From Sipunculus nudus (lineage: Eukaryota; Annelida; Sipuncula; Golfingiida; Sipunculidae), in NCBI GenBank assembly GCA_026874595.1, contig CM049308.1, forward strand, positions 47,501,327 through 47,565,326: DNA of 64,000 nt, in the 5' to 3' direction. This document shows positions 23,672 through 36,458 of this stretch, one piece after another. Under the pieces are notes generated by a model, which made no database searches, was not told the DNA's origin, and worked only from the letters and a program-made list of their open reading frames with translations. The position numbers were made by a program, and so were the translations under genes. Numbering within the stretch: the stretch's first letter is position 1; the number at the start of each line of letters is the position of its first letter.

Positions 23672-24085
23672 TTAGACTTTGGACGAGGGAAAGGTATCGC
23701 CACCTTTCGGCTAAATCGGTTACTAACATTGCCGACAGCAGTTTGACAGGAAAAATAAATGTGAACTTCAGTATAGTATTCATTTATATATATTAATCCT
23801 ACTTTTTATGTTATTTTTCTGTTTAAACAATTAAAATATATAGGAAAGTCAAAGAATTTTCAGAGTTTTTTTTTTGTTTATTTTCGGTGATTTTCTGTGG
23901 TTTTCAGCGGTTTTCTGGGAATAGTCTGACCGTCTGACATCAACTCATTATTCCCCGAATAATCAGATGAACAATTTCGTCCAATGATCCGAAGTGTTAC
24001 ATTCACTTCTAGCAATTTTTTTTTTCTGAAAAACAAAGTCATTAAATATGGACAATTAAAAATATTTTGCATTTCAGTAATCCAC

Positions 24086-24262
24086 GCAAAAGTGGTCTGG
24101 CAATTCCAGCGGGCCCAGCATATTATTGGTAAAATAAATTGAATAAATAAAAAATAAATAAATAAAAACCTGTGGTCCAAAAACAAAAAAAGTGTTACAC
24201 TCTTATATTTTGGGCATCAACCAGCCCATGTAAGATCTATAACATACACAACAAATCATTGG
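24086..24262 (-). repeat. Family D repeat, single inverted copy
   Basis: Reverse-strand copy of the units at 28690-29370. It shares 'gtgttacactcttatatttt', 'gggcatcaacca' and 'gcgggccca' with them. Confidence 0.75.
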
Positions 24263-24943
24263 GCCCTAAGTGATCTGGTAAATCCCGTTTGTCCAGTCCG
24301 TTTTTCTTAAAATTCAAGGGAAACAGAAACTTCTTGCCTTCTGTCCTAAAAATCTCACACACCGATATTATTTTTTTATTTGTTGATATATTTTAATACA
24401 GTTAAAAATGTTGTATTTTGTTCCCATCCGTTACTCTTCTCCTCCCTGGTTTTGTTGGACTCGTCTGAGGATTAACGGTTATACAGGAAAATGAATGATT
24501 ATAACAGTATAATGTTACTGTATGTACGGTATGTGTACAGATGACTGTCAATGCTATAGGTCCAAATAATGAGCTATGTATGTGTGACCTGTAGTCGCTG
24601 TTATCGTTTAATCCAGCCAGGCCTTTTACGTTAAGTAAGCACCCTTTACCCGTGCTATACCAAAAGAGGGTACGGTCACTTAGACCTGTTAGTTTTTACC
24701 CTACGCATGGTTCCATCTCACATCGCTCGTAAAAGTTCAGTTAGTTTAAATCCATGGTGCCTACATATACTTATCTAGTTATCTACTATATAGGGCTGGG
24801 TATCGCCGACAAATTTCGTATTGCAATGTATGGCATTATTTGGTAGCGTATCGCGATACGTATTGCGATATTTACATTATATTAAATTAAAAGGAAACCA
24901 GTGTGCTCTCTGTATATAAATATATATTTATATATAAATATTA

Positions 24944-24981
24944 TTGATAATTCTTTATTATTATTATCATTATTATTATTA

Positions 24982-25038
<57 letters not shown>

Positions 25039-25040
25039 GA
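24944..25040. repeat. (ATT)n microsatellite
   Basis: About 97 bp of ATT/TTA repeats with a few interruptions, followed by 'gatagtatttatacaacgct', as in SINE/MITE tails. Confidence 0.95.
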
Positions 25041-25394
25041 TAGTATTTATACAACGCTAAATCCAGAATAAAATCCTGCACTAAAGCGCTGTATACAATA
25101 AAAAAGCATAAAAGCTATAGTAAAACATACAATACTATGAAAGTATAAGAATGATAAAAATTGCTTAAATTAATGCATGTAGGCACTATATTAAGTTTAT
25201 AAGTTATAAGAAGTCGTGTCATTTTATGATTACTTGATAAAAGTGAATTATAAGGATAAGTTGGCAGCGCAGTGTTTACACAACTGACTGGTTTGTTTGA
25301 GACAGCAAACAATATTCAGTGACTGCTACAATGACATTGCTTGTTCCTCTCGGTCTAACAGTTAGAAATTCGAGCGTCCCATCGGACCCTTGGA

Positions 25395-25530
25395 ATGAGA
25401 CCTGCATGGGAGCCGCCGACGAATTGCGCCAGCCGCCGCCGTTTAGTTTATAAGCAAGCCGCTACCAATTATTTTCTTCAGCCGCCAACCGCCGCCGATT
25501 ATTAAAAACCGGCTCAGCCGCCGGCGAAAT
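25395..25530. repeat. GCCGCC-rich low-complexity segment
   Basis: Repeated 'gccgcc' words (for example 'cagccgccgccgttt' and 'caaccgccgccgatt') in otherwise AT-rich DNA. No open frame or CpG-island promoter context is clear. Confidence 0.6.
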
Positions 25531-26054
25531 ACTGATAAGCCAATGATAACAGGAGACTCGCTTGCATACTTCAGCTTGTAAATAGTTACTACATTAAAAC
25601 GTTATAACACGAACCCTTCTCCAGCAGTTTTCGCTGAGCTGCACGGCTTTGCAATGGCAATGCATGCATGATTAATTTTGTGGAAGATGTAAGTCATTAG
25701 GTATGAAAGTTAACGAGGTTCCCGCAACTCCCTATCGAGGGCGTTTCTCTAGCCCCGGTTGCTCAGAAAAGTGCCATAATCCAAATCATTCCCAAGTTTA
25801 TTCAGTCAGATATTCATGCTTGGTAAATTAAAGTTATTAAGGTCGATGTGCAATATTTTAAAAATTATATACGGCTCGGTTAACACTCAGGATTGAATGA
25901 ACAAAAAACTAGGGACAAGGAGCTGATATATGTATGGAAAAAAATATGCATGCATTTTTGTTATCATTGTTTCCAGCCATTAAGCCATTTCAGTGTACGT
26001 ATAACCGTGACATGATGTCAGCTGCCGGCCATCGCTCATAACTACGTAATATCA

Positions 26055-26363
26055 GGCCAAAATAAAAAAAAGGCCTGGTTCACAGACACTTTTTTTTAGA
26101 AATCAATGCGGGCGGGCGGTGTCTTTATTTTTAAATTTTTGGAAAAGCATGATAATAACATAATTATTTTGCTAAACAAGTAAAAGCACTTCATAACAAA
26201 GGAAATTGTATGATTTTATCTTCTTAAAAGAAATGACTGAGCGGCTGCAGCTCGAAATTGGTAAGTTTCTATTGAAAATCAAAATAAAAAATTTTGATGC
26301 GGGGGTTTAAAATTAATGCGGGCGATGCCGGAGAACCATCCCTTTTATTTTCTTTTTTTGGCC
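26055..26363. mobile_element. Harbinger-like MITE, copy 1
   Basis: Ends GGCCAAAATAAAAAAAAGG and, in reverse, GGCCAAAAAAAGAAAATAAA, continuing 'ggatggttct'. 309 bp. The interior has 'aatgcgggcgggcggtg', 'gctaaacaagtaaaagca' and 'gcggctgcagctcgaaattg'. The flanks are TCA and TTA, a mutated form of the TAA duplication seen for the other copies. Confidence 0.8.
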
Positions 26364-27240
26364 TTATAATCCATGCTACAAATGTCAATCGCGTAAAAAC
26401 CATTCGATAAATGTCACAATTCCTTGAGCGGAGACTAAACTTTAAGCGGGTCTGATTGGTTTGCAAGTTGAAGTTAAAACGCGAGACCAAATCAGTGTAA
26501 AAAAAACCTGCAAACATTTGCTTCTTCAACCACATGTTGCGGAGTGAACATACCAAAGGTCACAGAGGTCACGGGATGATTGAGGCTGACACCTGCGAAC
26601 ATTCATGACAGAATTCCTATTTCGATTAAGACCCGTGACAAATTGTGTAAACAATTGCGACTAAAAAAGTTCAGCGCATGGGAAAAAACACATAATGTCG
26701 ATCTCAGGGCGCACTCGAAAATTCGAAACTGGTAACCAAGTCAAAACACTTCCAATAGAATTTTTATGCCTTAGTCATTGCTTATTTAACTCCAACAGAT
26801 ATCAACAGTATCAATTAATGAAATAATTAACAAAATTGCACTTCTTTGGCCCACCTCCGCCATCTTGTCAGTATAATTATCGAGTGGACGGTTTGGCGAA
26901 ACCGAAACCGAAACCAACTCCGGAGATGGTTTCGCAGTTTTGGCCTATTGCCAAAACCAGTTTCGGGTTTGCTATTATCAAGTGGACGGTGTCCCGGAAG
27001 TGGCATTATCGAGTGTGCCCTCAGTCGTGACCAAACGGACCAGGGATTTCGTGGGTGTGGCAGTGAAGGAAGATGAAGGAATGAAGGAATTCACTATAAG
27101 TTATTTTGGGTTATAAAATTTTCGATTATTAATTTAACGATTATGTCACCTCTCTTCCTCCTCAAATGACTGATTATTACCAACTGTTTTGATCTTTTTA
27201 GAGACACTCGCGGGTGTAGCATATATTTCTTGATATTATA

Positions 27241-27243
<3 letters not shown>
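26364..27243. other. Unassigned spacer
   Basis: No named repeat. 26880-27010 contains two similar words ('ttatcgagtggacggttt' and 'ttatcaagtggacggtgt') and a short 'accgaa' iteration. Frames here are short and unrecognised. Confidence 0.4.

Positions 27244-27314
<71 letters not shown>
27244..27314. repeat. Compound microsatellite (AT)n(GA)n
   Basis: AT for about 31 bp, then GA for about 40 bp. Confidence 0.97.
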
Positions 27315-27316
<2 letters not shown>

Positions 27317-27879
27317 CCCTGTCCTTTCATATTACCCCATGTGATACAGTCCATGAAAAGAAGCAGACAGCACATATAAAGCCATGAAATTTCAAGTTCG
27401 GCTTACGAAAAACGATTCTCCGGTTGATTCGTCATGCAAATGAGCGCACGAAAATATCGGATACAAACTTTATTATCTATATATCTCAATAGCCTCATTG
27501 AAACCTTCGATTTTCCTAAATGCTTTTAGCAATGTAATGTTATATCAGTTGAGATCAAATAATTCATGTGTCTGTCAAAAGATATGAGGAAAATCATAAC
27601 AATTTTCATCTGATAATAAGCGCTCAGTTTAACCATAAACCATGCTTTATTTTCAGACCTGAAAACACAATGGGGGAAATCATCATTCGACACCAATTCT
27701 CTATTCTTGTACATGCCTGGCACGATATTGAATAAAATTATTTTCTCCAAAGGGATATTTTTTCTTTACTGTAGAAGCAAAAATATTCGTTAAGTTAGTT
27801 ATCATTTATATTGTTGTGCATATAAATATAATTGCATTGGACTAAGACATCATTTTGTCCATTAAATGTTTGCCTTACT

Positions 27880-28012
27880 GTCTAGCCGCTTGCTAGCCAG
27901 CCACAACGTTGTCCATTCAGCCATCATCACTGTTCTTAGAGCTGAGCCGGCTCAGCCGGCTAGCCATTTTTCTTCTAGCCAGCCAATTTACTGGTCAACG
28001 GCTGGCTCCCAG
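27880..28012. repeat. 'tagccagc'-rich segment with a 16-bp palindrome
   Basis: Irregular repeats of tagcc/ccagcc and the perfect palindrome GCTGAGCCGGCTCAGC near 27940. No gene support. Confidence 0.6.
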
Positions 28013-28102
28013 GTATGCTTAAATTTGAATCCCTCGAGCCGAGCGTCCTAAAGAGATTTCGAACGTCAAAAAAGCTTACTCCTGCGTTCCTGAAAGCAGT
28101 TT

Positions 28103-28103
<1 letters not shown>

Positions 28104-28176
<73 letters not shown>
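28104..28176. repeat. (AT)n microsatellite
   Basis: About 73 bp of AT with one early interruption. Confidence 0.97.
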
Positions 28177-28179
<3 letters not shown>

Positions 28180-28299
28180 TTTGATCGAGGACTTGAATAC
28201 ATAAAAACAATAACTTTGCAAAAAGGGACTGGTGTATTCTGCGAGCTATGTGCCCAAATTGATTGTTAGCTCCCAGACAGTCAGATGGAGGTAAAATTG

Positions 28300-28480
28300 T
28301 ATACGTTAGGCCTAGAATTTTCTAACACTACATCCAGGGATGTCCTTTAAAAATCTTCCTGGAAACCTGAATGTAGGTCATGATGACCTATAAATACTGG
28401 CCAGAACATGATATTGTGCTCCCAGAAACTTCTCGCTGTAAGTTATGGAAGGTCACTTTAATATCTCCTTGGAGGTTAAT
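28300..28480 (+). repeat. Degraded family B core fragment
   Basis: 'ggcctagaattttctaacac', 'catccaggga', 'ctggaaacctgaat' and 'taggtcatg' are diverged versions of family B core words in the orientation of the copy at 43490. Confidence 0.55.
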
Positions 28481-28689
28481 AAAAGGTACCTGTGACTTAT
28501 ATTCTGGTAGCTACCGGTATGTGAAAGATATATGATAAGACAGATTTGCACAAACTGTTACTGTTGGATCAAGAAACTTCCATTACCTGTGACAATGTGA
28601 AAGAACCTGATCTGACCTTCGTTAGGTCAGGCCAGCACAAATCGTATAGCAGTTGGAAATTCTACCTTAGCATTTAGGAAGTTCCTTTG

Positions 28690-29372
28690 GTGTAACACTT
28701 TTTAATTTGTTTTTTTATTTTTTTTACCACAGGTTTTTATTTAATTAATAAATTTACGAATAATGAACACGGCCCGCTGGGTATGCCAGACTATTTAAGG
28801 CCTAATGGTTTGTGGTTAATGTTATAGAGCTCAAATGGAGTGGTTGATGCCCAAAATATTGAGTGTAACACTTTTTAGTTTTTTTTTAATTAGGTTTTTA
28901 TTGAATTAATAAATTAACGAATAATGAACAGGGCCCGCCGGTTATGCCAGACCACTTAGGTCAAAATGGTATATGGTGTATGTTATAGATCGACAGGGCC
29001 TGGTTGATGCCCAAAATATGAGTGTTACACTTTTCAGTATTTGGACAAGAGGTTTTTATTTATTTTTCTTATTTAATTTATTAATTTACGATTTATAAAC
29101 TGGGCCCGCTGCAACGGCATGGTAGACCACTTAGGCCCAAACCGTTTATGGTCTAGGCCCCCTATGTCATAGACCTTACAGGATGGGGTTGATGCCCAAA
29201 ATATTGGAGTTTAACATTTCTTAGTTTTTGGACCACATGTTTTTATTTAAATAATTGATTTACGAATAATAAACTGGGTCCGCTGGGTATGCCAGACTAC
29301 TTAGGGGCGAATGGTTTGTGGTGTAAGTTATAGACCTTACAGGGCCTAGTTCATGCCCAAAATATTAATGTA
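28690..29372 (+). repeat. Family D tandem array, four units of about 170 bp
   Basis: Units begin near 28694, 28864, 29030 and 29212 with 'gtgtaacactttttag'-like starts. They then contain 'aggtttttatt', 'ttacgaataatgaac', 'gggcccgc', 'atgccagac', 'cacttagg' and 'gttgatgcccaaaatat'. Units differ by roughly 15-25 percent by eye. No coding potential. Confidence 0.85.
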
Positions 29373-29727
29373 ACCACTGTAAGTTATTGACATGACGGCA
29401 TGTTTGCACCAGTTACTTGGTATTATCCAGTGGCCCCCTCGGTTAAGAGATCAGACGTGAATCATGAACTGGGTACTAACGAATCTCCTCTCTGGTCGAA
29501 TGATGAAAGGCGAAAAATGAACCATGACCCAGCTTCACGCCCATACAACTCGCCCGATCATCACCGACGAGGCCTCGTATGTTGTACACTCTTCCGCCAG
29601 AGGTCGTTTCGCCAGTGAAACAGCAGACTTAAACACTCAGTGGCGCATTGTTAGCCGCCTACAGTGACGAAACGTCTAGCACTGTGAACGGACGACTGTT
29701 TCGTCGCCTCCTCATATATAGAGATAA

Positions 29728-30068
29728 GGCCAAAATAAAAAAAAAAAATGGAATGGTTCTCAGGAAATTTTTTCAGAAAACAATGCGGGCGGGCGGATTT
29801 TTATTTTTAATTTCTTTTGTATTTTTCGATAAAAATGTCAAATGATAAGGGAAAAGTAGGATAATGGCAGATTTATTTTGCTAAACAAGTAAAAGCTCTA
29901 CATAACAAAAGAAATTTTATGATTTTATCTTCTTTAAAGAAATGTCCAAGCGGCTGCAGCTCGAAATCGGTAAATTTATATTGAAAATCAAATTAAAATT
30001 TTTGATGCGGGGGTTTAAAATTGATGCGGGCGGTGCCTGAGAACCATGCCTTTTATTTTTTTTTGGCC
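29728..30068. mobile_element. Harbinger-like MITE, copy 2
   Basis: Same ends and interior as copy 1, 341 bp, flanked by TAA on both sides (29725-29727 and 30069-30071). A 3-bp TNA/TAA duplication with G-starting ends fits PIF/Harbinger. Confidence 0.85.
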
Positions 30069-30163
30069 TAAGTGGTGTTTGAACACGATACGATCGTATT
30101 TTCCGGAAAAGGCAGCTTTATTATCAGTCGCCTAACCATTAGGGTGGCCGCGGGTAGCTTAGC

Positions 30164-30329
30164 CCCCCCCCCCCCCCCCAAAAAAAAAAAAACGGAAGGG
30201 GGAAAAATGGGCAGGGAAAAGGGAAGGAAAGAAGGGAAAGAGGGAAGAAGAGAAAGGGGAGGAAGAAGAAAAGGGAAAGAAAGGGAGAGAAAAGGAAAAG
30301 AAAAAGGAGAAAGGGAAGGAAAAAAGAAG
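30164..30329. repeat. Poly-C/poly-A junction and long homopurine tract
   Basis: A run of C (about 17), then A (about 14), then a G/A segment. From about 30213 to 30329 the plus strand is purine only (about 117 nt) with gga, gaa and gggaaa words. Overlapping frames here are artefacts. Confidence 0.9.
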
Positions 30330-30349
30330 TACAGAATCGGGAAACCTCC

Positions 30350-30560
30350 TTAAGACACACATCCGGACGTTAAAAGTCACGGGTCATGACCACTCGCCCG
30401 GACCAGGGGCTCAGCTGGGCTTTAGATCGAAGAAGACGTTTATAATAGACCTTTATGGTGACTTATGCGTTCATTCATTGCTCAAAATGATTGACTCACA
30501 ATAACACACCCGGACGATAATTGTCACGGGTCATGGCCCCTCGCCTAGGCCAGGAGCCAA
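30350..30560 (+). repeat. Two direct copies of a 55-bp GC-richer unit
   Basis: 'acacatccggacgttaaaag' then 'tcacgggtcatgacc' (30355) recurs as 'acacacccggacgataattg' then 'tcacgggtcatggcc' (30504), about 150 bp apart. Function unknown. Confidence 0.7.
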
Positions 30561-32280
30561 TCCCCGATCCTGTAACATTTGCATCACGGAAATAGGTCCC
30601 ACCTACTAATCATATAAGGCGCATATGATATCATTCGTTTGTTTGTCACGTTTGATAAAAATCGTGTAGGATTTTTAACAAAACTTGGGCGAGATGTCAG
30701 AAATTTATTTCATAAGAGATTCTTTTAATATCACGGAAAGAATGAGTAATTAAGAAATTTTAAGGACCTAGTGCAAAAATACATTGTAATACGAGTAAGT
30801 CCAGTCGATGTCGGTAAATGTAAGAATATTATTTTCTCACAAGTAATGACGATAATGCTCCAGTTGATAATAAAAGCCTCATTTTAAGATAAAAATAAAA
30901 GACAACAACCGGTTGCAGTAAGATTTATTCACATATAATATATATGTAAGATCAAATATTAAATAAAAAATACCGGCTTTCATGGTTGGTTTAGTCCGAT
31001 ACTCAGTCTCAACCGGACCTCCTGGGCCCGACCGCCTCTGGGGCGAACGCCCCACTATAACGGACAAATCGTTTGGTCCCGTGACTGTCCGCCCCAGAGG
31101 GGTTTCAATGTATAACCAAGGAGATTACAGACTGGAGTATCAACTGTCAGAAGCCTCGAGTGTCAGTGGTGCGCTAATTGCAATTAAGACCTGGTAAGCC
31201 CATTAACTCTATTGTGCGCCTATTGTGCCGCAGCGGCAGCACGGCCTTTGATAAAGCGAGTCTGCTAGATGTTACTTCCGTGGTCCGCTGTAGCTCGCTT
31301 AAGCGGAGAATGATATATCCAGTAACTGAGCGGTAAATCACTGGAATAACATTGACCGGAATTATGAATGCGCAAATCGTTTGTTTTGTCAAGAATTATG
31401 CGTAACAAATATATCTAGAGAGGTCTTGTGTCGAGGAAGCACTGGATCGATTTTGGGATAGATGCGGTCACTCTGCAGCAACTTCTGCCGTGATTCATGA
31501 CGGGCGACTGGTAAATTTAAACTTTACTTTCCCTGAATAACTTCGGAATTATAAAAATTTACATCAGTTCACACTCTTAGCCATGTATTATAATATTCCG
31601 TCGATAACTAAATATTTTGACGCTTATGACCGGATGTCTTTCATTTTTATGGATAACAGTGAGCCATCGCCCGCTCTGTCACTGACGGCGTTGTTCTCGT
31701 ATTATCGCCCATTTTTACCGCAGCCGGGAACTAACGAGATGTTCCGAAGTCACACCGAAGGGGGGTCCCTCGCGCTGTGTCAATTAGCGCCGGGCTTATC
31801 AGCGGCATCTCTGTGTGCCTTTGAGCACGCCCGTCAGCACGTTCGACCCGGCCAGACTCAGAATCCTTGGTATAACGAAAGTAACATGCTAAGTAATTAT
31901 TAATTAATTAGAAAAATAATAACAACTATTTAGGAAGTAGTATAATAACTATAGTGATAGTGTATATAGGCCTATATTCCGTAGCCAATTAACTTTACAC
32001 ACACATTAACCTTGTATGTGTGTGGTTAATTCCCATTGTTCTCTTGTGTTTATCTTTGATGTAAAAGTAACCAGCCGAACCTTTGGGGAGTTGGTTGTCA
32101 GAGTGGGAGTATATTGTGACAGTAGACCTACATAGACATACACATGCAAAACCAATTAACAGAATTTAACAATAACCAGCCAGACAAATATTTTATTATT
32201 AATTTTTATAAATTTAGGAAATAAATCATAAATATAAATCTTATTTGTTTAAAAGCACAAATGTAGTGTAACATGTTACA
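30561..32280. other. Spacer with unsupported open frames
   Basis: GC rises around 31000-31130 and 31400-31870. An ATG frame of 106 codons (31583-31903, plus strand) lies in the second patch. It has no motif I know, and no splice sites or similar copy were noticed, so it is not called as a gene. An imperfect hairpin lies at 31994-32025 ('acacacattaa' against 'ttgtatgtgtgt'). Confidence 0.35.
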
Positions 32281-32283
32281 TTT

Positions 32284-32460
32284 AGGGGGCGAAGCCTAGA
32301 GGCGTTGTACTTTTGAGCTGAAGGTCCCCGGCTCGAACCCCGCCGGTGCCTCAATAGCAGACTGGTGTAATCACGTGGAACCTCAGAGATACGCTCTGAT
32401 GTCTTAACGACAGGTTACGACTTTTGGATTATTCCTGACCCCGTGCATATAAAATCTGAA
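32284..32460 (+). repeat. tRNA-derived SINE-like unit
   Basis: 'agcctagaggc' resembles a pol III A box, and 'ggctcgaaccc' about 40 bp on resembles a B box (GGTTCGANTCC). A body then extends to about 32460. A cloverleaf acceptor stem is not evident, so a functional tRNA is unlikely. Confidence 0.4.
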
Positions 32461-33846
32461 ATCAAGAAGGCTTAATAACAAACATATCATTCTTATCGTA
32501 TGGACACCTTCATCCTCAGTCAATAGACAGTGCCACCAACAGGCCATGGACCTATCCTTTACAAAAAAATTAACATTTTATTTAATTACTGTTGTAAGGA
32601 AGATTAAATACATTTTTAATTGGGTTTTCCAATATACATATTTCTGTTGCAATATTTAATATTAGTGTTGTTAATAAGAATTATGGAAACGGAATATCCA
32701 ATTATTGTGACATACTACAACAGATAAATATCTAAGTATCCAGTAAGAGTTAACTGGGTATAATGAACTTACCTGGAATCTGGGGGCTTATATAGATGAT
32801 TATGAAGTTGTTTATATTCAAAGTATATCCTAATGATCGAATATCTTTAATGTACTGCAACCAAAACCTTTCATGTACTGTCATAACTGTCTGTTGGAAC
32901 TATTGTACAATGAATTATATCACTCTTGTGAAGCTTTCAGATTCATTAATTTGCAGATGCATTATATTAAAAAGCGATTAATCAAGTTATTGCTGTCACT
33001 ATTTGTCATCTTTTGGAGAGAATAACTGATAATATCTAGATAATACTAACTAACTGATAATAAGTATTGTGTGGATAGTGTGGTTTGTAATGATTATTGT
33101 ACATACTGGATATTTAAAGTAGTTGTTATGATTTATATGAAATAATATGAATGATTTATCATAAATATCATACTTTCCTTAATGTACTGTAACTGAAACG
33201 TTTCATGTATACCGTGATCACCGAGTATGACAACTGAATCTCTATATCAGACAGTCTTCTCACATAAGGTTACTGTAACATCAAAAGTAAACTCATTAAA
33301 GGTTACTGTTATATCCTGAAAAGTACAGAGGTAATTAGTCACATGCAGTGGCACAAGGCTATCTTACTAATAACAAATAACTTATAATATTTAAATATTT
33401 GCTAACTAGCATGGTTTGGCTATACATATTGTGTATTTAATATTTATTAGCAAAGGTTACAGTTATATAAAAAAAACAAACTTAAAGGTTACTGTCATGT
33501 GGATACTGTTAATTGTCTATGGTATATAAACACCATCACCCCAGTAAATACTCTTGTGCACGTATGATCAGATAATGGCCAGGTGGGTTATCTATTAATC
33601 TGTTTATGACGGTATGCTGTTTAAGACGGTATGCTGTGGCTAGCTGATACATAGAGGGTGAATATATACATCACATATACATCGTTTGCAGTACTACCAA
33701 CCAGGGGCATGATCTCGAAACATTTATTTTATCAATTGTTATAGTGATATTAACTAAAGCACTAACGAGGGACTTATCGAAACCCTAACGATAGTGTCTC
33801 GAATTGTTCGTTAGGGTGTCGTTAAATATATTTTTCGTTAGTTAAC
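32461..33846. other. AT-rich spacer
   Basis: No gene. Two similar segments ('aatgtactgcaacc' near 32850 and 'aatgtactgtaact' near 33182, each followed by 'tttcatgta') suggest a diverged repeat. 33770-33840 has repeated 'cgttag' words in both orientations next to the TAA-flanked element. Confidence 0.4.
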
Positions 33847-34374
33847 TAAGGCCTAAAAAAAAGGTCTTTGTTTCCGATTACATGCCAGAGAAAAATAGGG
33901 TAGGTAGGTCGGGAATTTTTTTTTTTAATTTTTTTTATTCAGTTAATGTGACATATTTTCAGAATAAAATGGTAAATCGAATTATGTTAATGCATATCTG
34001 TGCCAATCCATGTACAGTATGATCAAATATCGACCCATTGGAACCATTTTCTTTTGGAGAAATAGGTGTTTGTTCAATCTCTTATAAGAAGTGAAGCGAA
34101 GTAACTTTCAAGGTTGCTGCAGTCTTGCAGCGCTGACATATATAGTAAACAATACAAGCGCTGCAGCCTCTGGCGGGGAGAGTCTATACTATCTAAGTTT
34201 GTACGGATCCGTACAGACCCACAGACACGTGTATGCCTTGTGAAGCGTGAGGACACCAAACAAACCCCACATATTATAATTGTTACAGATGCTTAGACTC
34301 CGTTGGGACCAAAACTTTTGCTGGATGACCAGCATTAATAAAGTATGGGCACTTACTCTGGATGAAGTCAGATA

Positions 34375-34490
34375 TTACATCGTCTCCGTCTGGCCGATGG
34401 CGCTTTCCGGTTGGAACAACCAATAGGAATTTAGCATCATTGACAACAAGCGATGTATGATGGGAAGGATGCTTATGAAAATATGGTCTA
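34375..34490 (-). other. Exon-like open segment ending in a strong donor
   Basis: On the minus strand an uninterrupted frame encodes HHTSLVVNDAKFLLVVPTGK and then RHRPDGDDVISDFIQ, ending at a splice-donor-like CCAGA/GTAAGT. A stop (TAG, or part of a weak acceptor) bounds it on the 5' side. I do not recognise the peptide. It lies inside the TAA-flanked element, so it could be a remnant of an element-encoded gene or chance. Confidence 0.25.
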
Positions 34491-36458
34491 TCCTAGTGCA
34501 CGGCACTGGCATTCCTGGGAAAAGCCCCCCTGAATTCATCTTTTGCATAGATTGCCCACCTAATTTGCATAGGATTCCTTTTCCGGTGGTGTCCAGTTGG
34601 CATGCAACATCTGAACCCCGGCAGTTCAAAGGATAAAAAACATTTACAGGCGCAAATAAAGGTGATATATCGATAAAATTTGATACATAAAAAGTTTATT
34701 TCTATATATAAATACAAGATTGTTTCTCTATCGCACAACAAGCAGTGGTAATTCATGTTACAGGTCCTTCAATGAACGGCAGGGTGAACTCTCACCGCCA
34801 GACGGTCGGACTCCGTATCACATAAACGGAGTCCGTACGTGGCGGACTACTTTCAAGGAATGATTAGCTGGTCGCTGACAAATAATCAAAGTTGGCGATC
34901 AGACAGGTTTACCTTCTTAGGCTAACATGAGCGGCCGGCCATTCATTCGCCCTTAGAAATTGCGAAATGACACTGTTGAACTATGATGTAGTACGCACGC
35001 ATTAAGTTGGGGGAAAATAAAGTGATCATATCATCGGTTTGCCTTGGTGCAGGGCTGAGAATTACACACCAGGTGACCCGGGCTCCATACTCAGCCTTGA
35101 GTATGTTCTTACGAAATATCGTAGCGGTCCTTCTGATGTATCAGAAGGAAAGAATAAAAGAGTAATTAAGAATAAGATGCAGCTTAAACTATGTTCACTC
35201 TACCTATATATCCTTTATATATCAGTTTCCATACATGTGGAGTCTCCTGTTTATGTTATATATGATATAACAGCATTTTATCATGAACAGAAGAGCAGAA
35301 GACCATCACTGACACAGCCATGTTGCTGAGGCATGAACTCTGGTCACCCATGACCTGACCTGTGACCTGACCTCTGGTGTACCAGAGTAATTTATTGCTA
35401 ATAAATCTATTTAAAAAATCTTATTTCATGAATAATACTTATGAGTAAATGATAATATATGGCTTCAATAAGTCCTTTATAAGTTTATGGCTATATCATT
35501 TAAGGTTTTAACAAATTTGGCTATGGAAGTAATGGAAACAATATTTACTATAATTTATTTGGAACAATAATCAGAGGACACCTTTTCTCATATCAATAAG
35601 GTCAAGGACAGGGTCATGTGACAAAAGATAAACATGACCGCATGGCAGGCTAAAAAAAACCACAGGAGTTGAAATCTTAACAATTTCCTTATCAGGGCAC
35701 TTCTACATAATTTATTTTTACTCCAGAACAGTTTATTAGCCATTATTGGTAAGAAATTTGCTAAATTGCCTCCATTTTCTCTGTTTATTTTGCAAATATC
35801 CCAATATACCCCTGCTACGCTTTTCCATAAGAGGATCCCCATAACTGAAATCTCATTTCAGTTATGAACCCATAACAAATCATCGGTATATTTGTTTAAA
35901 ATAAGAAATTTACATCTGCAATCCGCCGGTGTCAAATTGGACATCGCAGTTATGAATATGCTCTTATCATTTACCGCCGTTATATAAAAAAAATATCGCC
36001 AAAAATGAATGATCACCACGTGTGACCGCCAAATTTTCGTTTAACTTTTCGTTACATGACCGGCCAACGTTCATTAAATCGTTTGTTTTTACTCCTGCCA
36101 GCGCCCGAGCGCAGGTTCAGGTGATCATTGACAGAACAAATACGGGTACATATGTACCCGAATTGGTAACCACGGTTACATGCAGTGACAAAACGTCATG
36201 TCATTGGTTCATTTCAACTCATTTGCATAGCCGAAGACGGCACTGAATTCCGAATATTGCCGACTAGCGACCGTGCATACAAGCGGGCCATTAATGAAGC
36301 CTTACGGAAGATGCAAATTTTCGGGGCTTAGGGCAAATTTGAACCATCTCGAATCAGTTCTCAGACGGGTCACGGCTATCAGACATTCGCGGAGGAGGCC
36401 ACGTTCATAGCTTGAAAGAAGCTGCTTATTTCTCCAGTGGAACACTTTTGATATTTAT

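Noticed and set aside
25395-25530. CpG island promoter in the GCCGCC-rich segment
   Set aside because: The segment is short, repetitive and not followed by any recognisable exon.
30072-30380. Basic Lys/Glu/Arg-rich or Phe/Ser/Pro-rich frames
   Set aside because: They are translations of the poly-C, poly-A and homopurine tract, not genes.
31583-31903. 106-codon ATG frame in a GC-richer patch as a gene
   Set aside because: No recognisable domain, splice signals or second copy; left as an unsupported frame in the spacer entry.
32284-32360. Functional tRNA gene
   Set aside because: A- and B-box-like words are present, but no seven-base acceptor stem or clear anticodon arm could be drawn; SINE-derived is more likely.
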